Part shown: positions 54,443 through 64,000 of the stretch, in pieces
Layout: the number at the start of each line of letters is the position of its first letter
Numbering within the stretch: position 1 is the first letter of the stretch
Assembly (NCBI RefSeq): GCF_030381805.1
Contig: NZ_JAUDRH010000020.1
Span: 1-64,000, forward strand
Direction: 5' to 3'
DNA: 64,000 nt
From: Chlorogloeopsis sp. ULAP01
GTDB lineage: Bacteria > Cyanobacteriota > Cyanobacteriia > Cyanobacteriales > Nostocaceae
The notes under the pieces: generated by a model
What the model was told of the DNA's origin: nothing
Databases searched by the model: none
What the model saw: only the letters and a program-made list of their open reading frames with translations
Program-made: the position numbers and the translations under genes

Positions 54443-54958
54443 CTACCTTTGCCAAAACTTGGGAAAATTGAAACTTCCAAAAGAGCGGCGGTAACGGCGA
54501 GCAGGTTTTCTCGTCCGGCGTCTGGTATTTGTTGTCAAAGCAGACTGTTCTGATTCGGCGTTTTCTGTAAATTCTTCAGGGAGTTGGGTTCTATATTCTT
54601 CCTTGCTTTTCCACCAAGCAATCATCCAACCTCCCCCTATACCAGCTAAAGAACCCAGCAAGATACTTACGGGAGCTTGATACCCCAACAAAACAAAGCC
54701 TAGTAAGAAAAATAACCAGTATTTTAAACCAGCATCAATGCCCTCGGAAGAAGCCACAGAACCAGCCTTCGGACTGCCTTGGCTTGCTGTACTCATCCAG
54801 CCTATAGACAAACCACCTAAAACACCCAAGAAAAGGCTCTGGGATAGCGGATATCCTAGCGCCAGCAATATTAGTGTTAAAAACAACCCAAACAGTAGTT
54901 GATTAAAAAAGTTGGGTGAGATAGATAAGAAATTGCTGTTGTTCTTTTCTGGTGCCAT
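54443..54958 (-). CDS. Hypothetical membrane protein
   Basis: A 171-residue protein with about four hydrophobic segments (for example LLFGLFLTLILLALGYPL and WLFFLLGFVLLGYQAPVSIL) and a basic C-terminal tail rich in Arg (TRRRTRKPARRYRRSFG) likely in the cytoplasm. No family recognised. It lies 10 bases downstream of the kinase fusion gene on the same strand and is probably cotranscribed. Confidence 0.7.
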   Translation of the reverse strand: MAPEKNNSNFLSISPNFFNQLLFGLFLTLILLALGYPLSQSLFLGVLGGLSIGWMSTASQGSPKAGSVASSEGIDAGLKYWLFFLLGFVLLGYQAPVSILLGSLAGIGGGWMIAWWKSKEEYRTQLPEEFTENAESEQSALTTNTRRRTRKPARRYRRSFGSFNFPKFWQR

Positions 54959-54968
54959 GAGGTTAAGA

Positions 54969-56513
54969 CTAGTAGCTAAAGATTTGTTTTAATTGTGCCT
55001 GTTGTGGTTGAGTAGTGTCCAAAATTTTAACTAATGGTTTTTCTTTTTCAGTAAAAGGTTCCGCCAATTTTTGTTGAGATGCCAATAAATCGGCAGTAGC
55101 ATCAGCAATATCGCCCCTGCGGTTTTGCAACCGCTCCCTTATTACTTCTAGCGGTGCTTGACAGTGGAGAATTTGTAAAGGAATTTGCTTTTCTGTAGCT
55201 TGAGCGATCGCTTCTTGGCGCAATGCAGAACGGTCATACTTAGCATCCAAAATCACACTAAAACCTTGGGATGCTAGCATAATTCCCAATTCCAGCAAGC
55301 GTTCATAGGTTTTCTGAGTCATTTGGGGCGTATACAAATCATCTCCACCGCGTTGCATCAGGGGAATACCAGCCAAATGCTTCCTAACAGCATCAGAACG
55401 AAGATGAATTGCTCCCAACTGTCGAGCTAAATACCGTGCCGTCGTACTTTTGCCAGAACCAGACAATCCAGACATCAAAATTAATTGTCCTTGACAGGGT
55501 TTAGTATACTCCCAGGCTTGCTTGTAATAACCAGCCGCAGTATTTGCCGCCTCTTGCTTAACTTGGGCTGGCACACCAGGATCGTCTAACAAAAACGAAG
55601 TTACCTTAGCTCTAACATAAGCTTGACGGCTTAAATACAAAGGCAGCAGCTGCAAACCTTCCCAGTCGCCAGTTTGTTCTATATACGTATTCAAAAATGC
55701 ATTACCCAAGTCCTGGCGCTGTCGTGCTTCCAAATCCATCACTGTAAACGCCACATCATACATGACATCGACAAAGCGAAACGGCTCATTGAACTCAATG
55801 CAGTCGAACAACAAAATTTTGTCTTGCCACAGAGCAATATTTCTCAGATGCAAATCGCCGTGACATTCTCGAATAAAATCATCAGTCATCCGGCTTTCAA
55901 ATAACTCTGTACGCTCTGCAAAAAACTTATCTGTATACTGCTTAGTTTCTTCAAACTGTACCTGGGTTTGCGGCCCATTAATATATTTTTCAGTTTGTTG
56001 ATAATTCTCATCAAACGCTGCTCGAATTTGCGACACCTCACCAAAAGAACGAATGTAATCGTTTGTCGCAGTTTGAGCATGAAATTGTGCCACTACCCGC
56101 CCCAACTCTTCTAAGTGAGACTCCTGCAACTTGCCTTGCTCAAACATTTCACTCAATAGCGCCGCTTGAGGAAACTGGCGCATCTTCAGCATGTATTCTA
56201 CTGCCTCTGTCTTTCCTCCCAAATGGTATTGCCCTTCCACCAAAGTCACAGGCAAAACTTCCAAATACAGTTCCCCCGCTCCCCTTTGATTCAAGCGCAA
56301 CTCCTCCTCAGCAAAATGATGCCGCTTTTCTAACGTAGAGAAATCCAAAAAGCCAAAATTGACAGGCTTCTTCACCTTATAAGCAAAATCCCCAGTCAAC
56401 AACACATAAGAAATATGCGTCTGTATCAATTGAATCGGCTCCTGCACTGGATGCGGATAAAATCCAGGCTGCAACATTTGCTCAATTAAAGGTGGAATAG
56501 CAGCTTCTGTCAT
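54969..56513 (-). CDS. Fusion of aminoglycoside phosphotransferase-like and P-loop kinase domains
   Basis: A 514-residue two-domain protein. Residues about 1-330 are APH-like: YKVKKPVNFGFLDFS holds the ATP-site Lys, ECHGDLHLRNIALW the catalytic loop (HGDLH), and LLFDCIEFNEPF the metal-binding Asp. Residues about 345-510 are an AAA/P-loop kinase with LMSGLSGSGKSTTARYLARQ, SDAVRKHLAG and a C-terminal LQNRRGDIADATADL. This architecture occurs in bacteria as uncharacterised kinase proteins. The substrate is unknown. It precedes the membrane protein gene by 10 bases. Confidence 0.85.
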   Translation of the reverse strand: MTEAAIPPLIEQMLQPGFYPHPVQEPIQLIQTHISYVLLTGDFAYKVKKPVNFGFLDFSTLEKRHHFAEEELRLNQRGAGELYLEVLPVTLVEGQYHLGGKTEAVEYMLKMRQFPQAALLSEMFEQGKLQESHLEELGRVVAQFHAQTATNDYIRSFGEVSQIRAAFDENYQQTEKYINGPQTQVQFEETKQYTDKFFAERTELFESRMTDDFIRECHGDLHLRNIALWQDKILLFDCIEFNEPFRFVDVMYDVAFTVMDLEARQRQDLGNAFLNTYIEQTGDWEGLQLLPLYLSRQAYVRAKVTSFLLDDPGVPAQVKQEAANTAAGYYKQAWEYTKPCQGQLILMSGLSGSGKSTTARYLARQLGAIHLRSDAVRKHLAGIPLMQRGGDDLYTPQMTQKTYERLLELGIMLASQGFSVILDAKYDRSALRQEAIAQATEKQIPLQILHCQAPLEVIRERLQNRRGDIADATADLLASQQKLAEPFTEKEKPLVKILDTTQPQQAQLKQIFSY

Positions 56514-56551
56514 CTCTTCTCTTAGTGTCCTTTGTGCTCTTTGTGGTTAAA

Positions 56552-56581
56552 TCAATAAAAAACCAGGGGTAAAGCCCTGGT
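56552..56581 (-). terminator. Rho-independent terminator of rplY
   Basis: On the minus strand ACCAGGGCTTTACCCCTGGT forms a near-perfect hairpin and is followed by TTTTTTATTG. It begins about 25 bases after the rplY stop. Confidence 0.85.
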
Positions 56582-56605
56582 CTCTTCAGCAATTTATCAC
56601 AGATT

Positions 56606-57202
56606 TTAAGCAGTAGCTTCTGATTCTGTTCCCGTATCGGTGCTTTTTTGTGGAGGTAAAACACTGACAACCATTCGCGTTCCTTCATCCAACGCTGTTA
56701 CACCAGACGGCAGTGCTATTTCACTGATATGTAGGTTGTCACCAATATCCATTTGAGAAACATCTACTTCAATGTAATCAGGAATATTCTGCGGATCGCA
56801 ACGTACCTGCAATTCTGTAATCACAGGATCTAAAATTCCACTGTTTTGTTTCACACCGATCGCATCTCCCACAAAATGTAAAGGTATTTCGACATCGGTG
56901 GGGCCATGTCCTGCTACAGCAAAAAAGCTGAGATGGTAAGGTGTACCCTTAGCTGGATGGGTTTGCACTTCCCGCAGCAAAGTTTTGCCCTGCCAGGGTG
57001 CATCAGTCACTTTTAAATCAATCAAAGTGTTGTTGACTGAAGCTTTTTTTAGCAAGCGCTCTACAACCTTAGCGTCAATGCTCAACGCAATTGACTCTGT
57101 GCCTTTATGACCGTACAGGTTACCAGGTATTTGCCCAGAACGGCGCAAAGCCTTTGGCTTGCTACCTTCTGGACGCTTTTGACATTCAACATTAAGTTCC
57201 AT
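56606..57202 (-). CDS. rplY: 50S ribosomal protein L25 (general stress/CTC type)
   Basis: A 198-residue 5S-rRNA-binding ribosomal protein. The N-terminal L25 domain (about residues 1-95) has [14 protein letters not shown] and [20 protein letters not shown], and a C-terminal TL5/CTC domain (about 100-190) has VPLH-like [20 protein letters not shown] and [20 protein letters not shown]. The long form with the C-terminal domain is normal in cyanobacteria. It follows purA by about 140 bases on the same strand. Confidence 0.95.
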   Translation of the reverse strand: MELNVECQKRPEGSKPKALRRSGQIPGNLYGHKGTESIALSIDAKVVERLLKKASVNNTLIDLKVTDAPWQGKTLLREVQTHPAKGTPYHLSFFAVAGHGPTDVEIPLHFVGDAIGVKQNSGILDPVITELQVRCDPQNIPDYIEVDVSQMDIGDNLHISEIALPSGVTALDEGTRMVVSVLPPQKSTDTGTESEATA

Positions 57203-57338
57203 ACTTCAACACTTCAAGAATCAAAATTTAAAATTTGTGAGAGCACTCACACACAAAGGACACTTGGCTGCTACAGAAACCGTAATTGCCAGTGTCCTCC
57301 CCAAGTCCCAAGCTGGGATGAAAATAATAACGTATCCC

Positions 57339-59080
<1,742 letters not shown>

Positions 59081-61984
59081 ATGAAGCTATCAATTACACA
59101 AAAGCTGGCAGTAGGATTTGCAACTGCATTGGCAGTTGTAGTTGGAAATGCCATAGTCTCCTATTGGAACACTTTGCAGCTGATTGATAATGAGCGATGG
59201 GTACAACATACTCACAAAGTGCTAACTCAACTTGAGAGTACACTTTCGACATTAGAAGATGCTGAAACTGGGCAGCGTGGCTATTTAATTACAGGAGATA
59301 CAAGTTATTTGGAATCTTATTTTACCGCAGATGTGGAAATAAATGAACATATCAAAAGACTGAGAAAATTAACAGCAGATAACCCCAACCAACAGGAGCA
59401 AATTTCTTTACTTGAGCAGAAAATAATCAAGAGATTTGAGCTACTCCAACAAGGACTTTCTTTGCGTCAAAACCAAGGATTTGCACCTGCACAAGAGTTA
59501 GTCATGTCTGGTAGAGGAAAAAAGGTAATGGATGAAATCCGCCAGATAATTCAACAAATGCAGCAGGCGGAAAATTCACTATTAGAAAAACGAAGTCAAC
59601 TGTCGCACACAAGCTCTCAGCAGATGATCGCTACCTTCACCCTCGCTGCTCTTCTGAATTTTGCGCTCATCGTAACACTTTACATATTTATCAGCCGTTA
59701 CATCAGTCAAAATCAAAAGTCACAGAAGGCGCTACAAAATAGCGAGCAACAATTTCGCGCTACATTTAATCAGGCTGCTGTCGATATTGCTCATGTCGCT
59801 CCCAATGGTAAATGGTTACTAGTAAATGAAAAGATTTGCGAGATTCTTAGCTACAGTCGTGAGGAGTTACTCAACCTAACATTTCAAGATATTACTCATC
59901 CAGAAGATCTCGATACTGATTTAGAGTTTGTACGGCAAATTTTAGCGAATAAAATTCAGACGTACTCGATGGAGAAGCGTTACATCAGAAAAGATGGCGA
60001 TCGCATTTGGGTAAATTTGACTGTATCGCTGGTACACGAATCAAGTGGAGAGCCTAAATATTTTATTTCTGTTGTCGAAGATATTACAAAACGCAAACAG
60101 GCAGAACAAGCGCTGCAAATATCGCTCAAAGACTTGGCAGACATGAAGTTTGCTTTAGATCAAGCTGCAATTGTGGCATTTACTGATGATGAGGGAAAAA
60201 TTACATACGTCAACGATAAATTCTGCGAAATTTCTCAATATTCTAAAGAAGAACTTTTAGGGCAAAATCATCGCATTATTAATTCTGGTTATCACACGCG
60301 AGAATTCTTTCATCAAATGTGGGCAACTATTACCAGAGGACAGGTGTGGAGAGGCGAAATCAAAAATCGTGCCAAAGACGGCACCTTTTACTGGGTAGAT
60401 ACAACAATTGTGCCACTTTTAGATGCCCAAGGAAAACCTTTTGAATACGTAGCGATCCACAGCGACATTACTCAGCGCAAAGCTGCCCAAGAGAAAATAC
60501 AAGAGCAAGCACAGCTTTTAGATCAATCACAAGATGGGATTTTTGTCATAGATATGGCAGAATGCATCGTGTATTGGAATAAAAGTGCGGAAAATTTATT
60601 TGGCTGGACAAATAAAGAAGCGATCGCAAAAAAAGCCAGCGAACTTGTCTTTAAAAATACTTCTCCCCAATTGCAAGAAGTACAAGAAATTGTTGCTCAA
60701 TCTGGCACCTGGCAAGGCGAGTTATATCTGGTAAAAAAAGATAGCAAAGAAATCATCGTCGATAGCGGTTGGACATTGGTAAGAAATGACAACCAGCAAC
60801 CGAAATCAATCCTCATTGTCAATACTGATATTACAGAAAAGAAAAAACTAGAAGCGCAATTTTTACGCGCTCAACGCCTAGAAAGTATTGGCACCTTAGC
60901 AGGTGGTATCGCCCACGATCTCAACAACGTACTAGCACCAGTTTTGATGTCTGTACATCTGTTGCGGATGAAATTCCCCGAACCGCAGAATCAGCAACTG
61001 CTAACATTGATGGAAGACAGTGTCAAATGTGGGGCGAATTTGGTTAAGCAGGTATTGTCTTTTGCTCGTGGTTTGTCAAGCGATCGCGCTATTTTGCAAC
61101 TCAAGCATATCATTCGAGAAATTGAGCAGATTATCAAAGAGACATTTCCCAAATCGATTGAATTGCAAACAGATTTACCAAAAGACCTGTGGACTGTTTA
61201 TGGTGATGCTACTCAAATCCATCAAGTATTGATGAATTTAGTAGTTAATGCTAATGATGCCATGCCAAATGGCGGAGTACTCAAAATTGTTGCTGAAAAT
61301 GTGGTACTTGATGAACAGTACGCCAGAATGCATCTTGATGCCCAAGCGGGGACTTATACAGTCATTACAGTCGAGGATACTGGCATAGGTATGCCGCCAG
61401 AAGTCCAAGAACGGATTTTTGAGCCATTTTTCACTACCAAAGAAGTAGGTAAAGGCACGGGGTTAGGACTTTCTACGGTAATTAGCATTGTCAAAAATCA
61501 TGGTGGATTTGTCAATGTCTATAGTGAAGTGGGTAGAGGCACAAAATTTCAAATTTACTTCCCAGCATCAGAGGGCGCTGAAACTCAGCAATCTGCTCAA
61601 GAAAGAGAAGAACTGACAGGAAATGACGAGTTAATACTGGTAGTAGATGATGAAGTTACTATTCGTGAAATTACTAAAAGTTCTTTAGAAGCTTACAATT
61701 ACCGTGTCATTACTGCCAGTGATGGTGTAGAAGCAGTAACAATATATGCACAGCAGTGGCAGGAAATTAGTATAGTCTTGCTGGATATGATGATGCCAGC
61801 AATGGATGGAGCGATCGCCATCCGCACGTTACAAAAAATCAATCCTGATGTCAAAATTATTGCTACTAGCGGACTGCTGTCACAGCGAACAATTGCCGAA
61901 TCTCAAGGCACAGGAGTAAAAGCATTCTTATCAAAACCTTGTACGGCGAAAGATTTATTATTGGCGATTAGTGCAGTTAAGTAG
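59081..61984 (+). CDS. Hybrid sensor histidine kinase (CHASE3, PAS domains, HisKA, HATPase, REC)
   Basis: A 967-residue membrane sensor. Order: first membrane segment (residues 7-29); CHASE3 domain (about 38-175, with [20 protein letters not shown]); second membrane segment (about 186-208); three PAS domains (about 225-340, 350-465 and 480-590; the first two followed by PAC text such as [17 protein letters not shown] and [17 protein letters not shown]); HisKA with the phospho-acceptor H612 in GGIAHDLNN; HATPase_c with [10 protein letters not shown] and [18 protein letters not shown]; and a C-terminal receiver with D902 in [11 protein letters not shown] and the conserved Lys in FLSKPC. The kinase can autophosphorylate and relay to its own receiver. 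Its signal is unknown. Confidence 0.95.
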   Translation: MKLSITQKLAVGFATALAVVVGNAIVSYWNTLQLIDNERWVQHTHKVLTQLESTLSTLEDAETGQRGYLITGDTSYLESYFTADVEINEHIKRLRKLTADNPNQQEQISLLEQKIIKRFELLQQGLSLRQNQGFAPAQELVMSGRGKKVMDEIRQIIQQMQQAENSLLEKRSQLSHTSSQQMIATFTLAALLNFALIVTLYIFISRYISQNQKSQKALQNSEQQFRATFNQAAVDIAHVAPNGKWLLVNEKICEILSYSREELLNLTFQDITHPEDLDTDLEFVRQILANKIQTYSMEKRYIRKDGDRIWVNLTVSLVHESSGEPKYFISVVEDITKRKQAEQALQISLKDLADMKFALDQAAIVAFTDDEGKITYVNDKFCEISQYSKEELLGQNHRIINSGYHTREFFHQMWATITRGQVWRGEIKNRAKDGTFYWVDTTIVPLLDAQGKPFEYVAIHSDITQRKAAQEKIQEQAQLLDQSQDGIFVIDMAECIVYWNKSAENLFGWTNKEAIAKKASELVFKNTSPQLQEVQEIVAQSGTWQGELYLVKKDSKEIIVDSGWTLVRNDNQQPKSILIVNTDITEKKKLEAQFLRAQRLESIGTLAGGIAHDLNNVLAPVLMSVHLLRMKFPEPQNQQLLTLMEDSVKCGANLVKQVLSFARGLSSDRAILQLKHIIREIEQIIKETFPKSIELQTDLPKDLWTVYGDATQIHQVLMNLVVNANDAMPNGGVLKIVAENVVLDEQYARMHLDAQAGTYTVITVEDTGIGMPPEVQERIFEPFFTTKEVGKGTGLGLSTVISIVKNHGGFVNVYSEVGRGTKFQIYFPASEGAETQQSAQEREELTGNDELILVVDDEVTIREITKSSLEAYNYRVITASDGVEAVTIYAQQWQEISIVLLDMMMPAMDGAIAIRTLQKINPDVKIIATSGLLSQRTIAESQGTGVKAFLSKPCTAKDLLLAISAVK

Positions 61985-62341
61985 AAGGCAGTCACGATGA
62001 AACAAGTTTCACCCCCAGACATGAAAAACCTCACCCCGTCCTGTCGGACACCCCTCTCCTTAGCAAGGAGAGGGGCAGGGGTGAAGTGACTTTCAAGCTA
62101 GAAGGGGGAGAAAAACGCAAAGACAGTGAGACGCTGTGACACGGAGACAAGGGGAGGGCACTTCCGTGCGGAGGTTCCCTCCGTTGAGGAAAGTGTCCGT
62201 CGACAAGGAGAGAAATAAACATTTCCCCCAACCCTGTTCCCTATTTTCAAGACAAACTTACAAAAACTTCATCCGAGTGTCGGTTGTTTTTTAATTTGCT
62301 ACTGTTAATAATAATTAACATTTATTCCTAGAAAGATTTTT
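61985..62341. other. Intergenic region rich in dispersed repeats
   Basis: Besides the repeat at 62038-62075, a second repeat-like segment at about 62100-62215 (AGGGGGAGAAAAACGC, GTGAGACGCTGTGACACGGA, GTGCGGAGGTTCCCTCC) has the style of cyanobacterial intergenic filler. No gene is supported. Confidence 0.6.
62038..62075. repeat. Dispersed repeat, copy 2, with perfect hairpin
   Basis: GTCCTGTCGGACACCCCTCT followed by CCTTAGCAAGGAGAGGGG. The part CCCCTCTCCTT, AGC, AAGGAGAGGGG (62051-62075) is a perfect 11-base inverted repeat. Same family as 54341-54380. Confidence 0.85.
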
Positions 62342-63388
62342 ATGGCTTTATACGCAGAATTACACAGGCATCTGGGTGGTTCGGTTGTACCGCGAGTTCT
62401 GTGGCGATATTTTGAGCGCCATTCTTCGGAACTAATTTCTCGGTTTGCTGACTATCCAGAATTTGAAGAGTTTTACACGCGTCCTCGCAACACATTAGAT
62501 GAGTATTTAGAGTTGCACACCCTTGTGGAAAGCGTGCAAACAGTGGAAACTTTGCCTTACTTTATTTATCGCTTACTTCGGGGTGCTTACATTTTTGAAA
62601 ATTTAGCGTATTTAGAACTGCGTTACACCCCTTATTTGCGAACACCCGAATATCTCAGTCAATCTCAGAGAATTGATAAGATGGCGGAAATTGTTGATGT
62701 GGTGGGTAGAGCAAGCAAAATCTCAGAATATCCAATTGTTACCAGTCAAATTTTGTGTATGCACTCCCGCCTACCCTACGAGGTAAATAAGGCGATTGTT
62801 GATCTAGCAGCACAAAGCAAGCAGTATGTTTGTGCAGTAGATATTGCTGGCGGAGATAGCTACTATCGCGATCGCCTCCAAGAATGGAGCGAGCTATATG
62901 AATATGCCTTGTCTTTGGGAATTAATACCACAGGACATCTTTACGAAACTACTGCTGGCTTTTACCCAGAACTTTTACCCTACTTAATGCGGATTGGACA
63001 TGGGATTCAAATACCCCTGCTGTATCCCGAACTACTGCCAGATTTAGCCAAACGAAACCAATGTTTGGAAGTTTGTCCCACAACCTACTTAAAAACTGGT
63101 ACTTTACAGGATATCCGCCAACTGAAACTGGTTTTTGACCGTTGTTTCGATGCTGGAGTAGATATTGCCATCTGTACTGATAATGCCGGATTGCACAATG
63201 TGCGTCTGCCGTTTGAGTACGAAAATCTCTTGACATACGACATTATTAACTTTGAACAGCTCCAAGCTTGTCAGGACGCTGCTTTTCGCCATGCTTTTGC
63301 TTGGCCTTACACTCAACGCCCAGCATCTATGTTAAATGGTTTACTCAAGCCTCAATCAGCCCAGATTCTAGCGATGAAAACTAATTAA
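62342..63388 (+). CDS. Adenosine deaminase-like protein with altered active-site motifs
   Basis: A 348-residue TIM-barrel amidohydrolase of the adenosine deaminase family. Matching positions: ELHRHLGGS near residue 6 (usual HxHLDG, so the Asp/Gly order differs), TTGHLYETTAG (HAGE region), MRIGHGIQ, CPTTYLKTG (usual CPxSN) and CTDNAGLH (usual TDDP, so the second Asp is Asn). The metal-ligand His residues and the first Asp are present, so some catalysis is likely, but the substitutions suggest a substrate other than adenosine, or an adenine-like or modified nucleoside. Cytosolic. Confidence 0.85.
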   Translation: MALYAELHRHLGGSVVPRVLWRYFERHSSELISRFADYPEFEEFYTRPRNTLDEYLELHTLVESVQTVETLPYFIYRLLRGAYIFENLAYLELRYTPYLRTPEYLSQSQRIDKMAEIVDVVGRASKISEYPIVTSQILCMHSRLPYEVNKAIVDLAAQSKQYVCAVDIAGGDSYYRDRLQEWSELYEYALSLGINTTGHLYETTAGFYPELLPYLMRIGHGIQIPLLYPELLPDLAKRNQCLEVCPTTYLKTGTLQDIRQLKLVFDRCFDAGVDIAICTDNAGLHNVRLPFEYENLLTYDIINFEQLQACQDAAFRHAFAWPYTQRPASMLNGLLKPQSAQILAMKTN

Positions 63389-63585
63389 TCATTGCTAAAA
63401 AATGAGACACTTACAAAGTCTAAAAATGTTGCAGTAAGTGAATTTTTATTATTTTTTATTTAAGGATTTGATGGAAATGCATAGTGATTTGCAAACAGTT
63501 GATTAACTGATAGCACAGTATGTATTTCCTTTCAATCAAATGAGTTTGAACCGCAAAATTACAGCTATAGACATTAACAAGAACA

Positions 63586-63606
63586 GTACTGCACATTGTG
63601 CAGTAC
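63586..63606. repeat. Perfect 9-base inverted repeat between convergent genes
   Basis: GTACTGCAC, ATT, GTGCAGTAC. It sits between convergent genes and could help end transcription from either side, though no T-run follows. Confidence 0.55.
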
Positions 63607-63635
63607 ATCAATAACGAAGCCAGTAATTTAATAAT

Positions 63636-63956
63636 TTAGATTTCTTCTGTTGCACCTCCAACAGACTTCCAAGCATTAAGACCACCTTTAAGTTCTGTTA
63701 CGTGGGTAAAACCTTCCTGGTGTAGGGTATTTACCGCTTGGGTGGTTTCTGCATCATTTTCACCATAAACAAAAATTTCACGTTTAGTGTGAAAACTAGA
63801 TTTAGCACGTTCAGCTAAATCTTTTATCGGTAATGATACTGCTCCAGTAATATGAGCTTTGTTGAAGCTATGGCGATCGCGTACATCCAGGATTGTAAAA
63901 CCCGGTTGACCCCATTCTAGGCGCGATTTTAAGTCATGGGCAATAGAATCAATCAT
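63636..63956 (-). CDS. Rhodanese-like domain protein lacking the catalytic cysteine
   Basis: A 106-residue single rhodanese domain. The CH2A-like FTILDVRDRHSFNKAHITGA and SLPIKDLAER segments and the C-terminal VTELKGGLNAWK are typical. The active-site loop reads IFVYGENDAETT where active sulfurtransferases have a Cys (VYCxxGxRS), so the catalytic Cys is replaced by Gly. It therefore probably binds a partner or ligand and does not transfer sulfur. There is no signal peptide. Confidence 0.88.
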   Translation of the reverse strand: MIDSIAHDLKSRLEWGQPGFTILDVRDRHSFNKAHITGAVSLPIKDLAERAKSSFHTKREIFVYGENDAETTQAVNTLHQEGFTHVTELKGGLNAWKSVGGATEEI

Positions 63957-64000
63957 ATAGCCACCTCTTGTTACTTTTTACTCGGTTATTTGCCGCTTTT

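Noticed and set aside
54283..54480. 65-codon minus-strand frame
   Set aside because: It runs through a dispersed repeat; a similar spurious frame occurs over the second copy at 62031-62231.
62031..62231. 66-codon minus-strand frame
   Set aside because: Same repeat-derived artefact as the previous item, confirmed by the shared RRGVSDRTG text.

Overview
The window reads as chromosome of a filamentous, probably heterocyst-forming (Nostocales-type) cyanobacterium. Evidence: an overlapping psbD-psbC pair with a divergent ycf4, a small PCP-reductase-type protein, a DevBCA-type exporter, a 14-repeat NB-ARC/WD40 protein, AT-rich gene spacing, and frequent GCGATCGC (HIP1) octamers inside and between genes. 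Assignment to genus is not possible from this sequence alone. The left edge holds the 5' end of a 16S rRNA gene reading out of the window.

Layout. 0-3 kb: 16S rRNA start with its promoter, divergent nadC, then the urease accessory genes ureE-ureF-ureG. 4-9 kb: an acetamidase/formamidase, a TauE/SafE permease, a PuuE-like deacetylase/allantoinase and an AllA-type ureidoglycolate lyase. 9-15 kb: a large HTH/NB-ARC/WD40 protein, a small exported protein, a haem-oxygenase-like di-iron enzyme and two related ribbon-helix-helix-like proteins on opposite strands. 16.7-20.3 kb: xanthine dehydrogenase-type genes (FAD subunit; fused 2Fe-2S plus molybdopterin subunit). 20.7-30.5 kb: an unrecognised 475-residue protein, an array of three palindromes, a GT2 glycosyltransferase, a membrane desaturase, proB, an AraC regulator with a haem membrane protein, a gene remnant, an SDR and a decayed xylB. 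30.6-36.9 kb: a flavin-dependent LLM oxidoreductase flanked by unknowns, a three-gene operon of small proteins, cysK, a PII-like protein and an RRM RNA-binding protein. 37-43 kb: devA-devC-devB opposite a TetR regulator with inverted repeats between them, an HD phosphohydrolase and an exported coiled-coil protein. 43.5-46.7 kb: a broken lectin-like gene, a Uma2 protein, a PCP_red protein and an alpha/beta hydrolase. 46.8-50.2 kb: psbC, psbD, ycf4. 50-64 kb: a lipoprotein cyclophilin, a ketoacyl synthase, an IF-3-like paralogue, a kinase fusion, rplY, purA, a hybrid histidine kinase, an adenosine deaminase-like protein and a rhodanese-like protein.

The clearest functional theme is purine and urea nitrogen scavenging: xanthine dehydrogenase makes urate, PuuE/AllA-type enzymes process allantoin and ureidoglycolate, urease (structural genes not in this window) needs UreEFG, and the amidase releases ammonia. 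The steps between urate and allantoin are not seen here.

The most unusual sequence-level observations are two short intergenic-type repeats that sit in frame inside genes (a WD40 blade and a ketoacyl synthase), an IF-3 paralogue with no ATG/GTG/TTG start compatible with its homology (a probable AUC/AUU start), clustered inverted repeats at the devB/tetR divergence, and several decaying genes. I did not see CRISPR arrays, tRNA genes, transposase genes or prophage genes.
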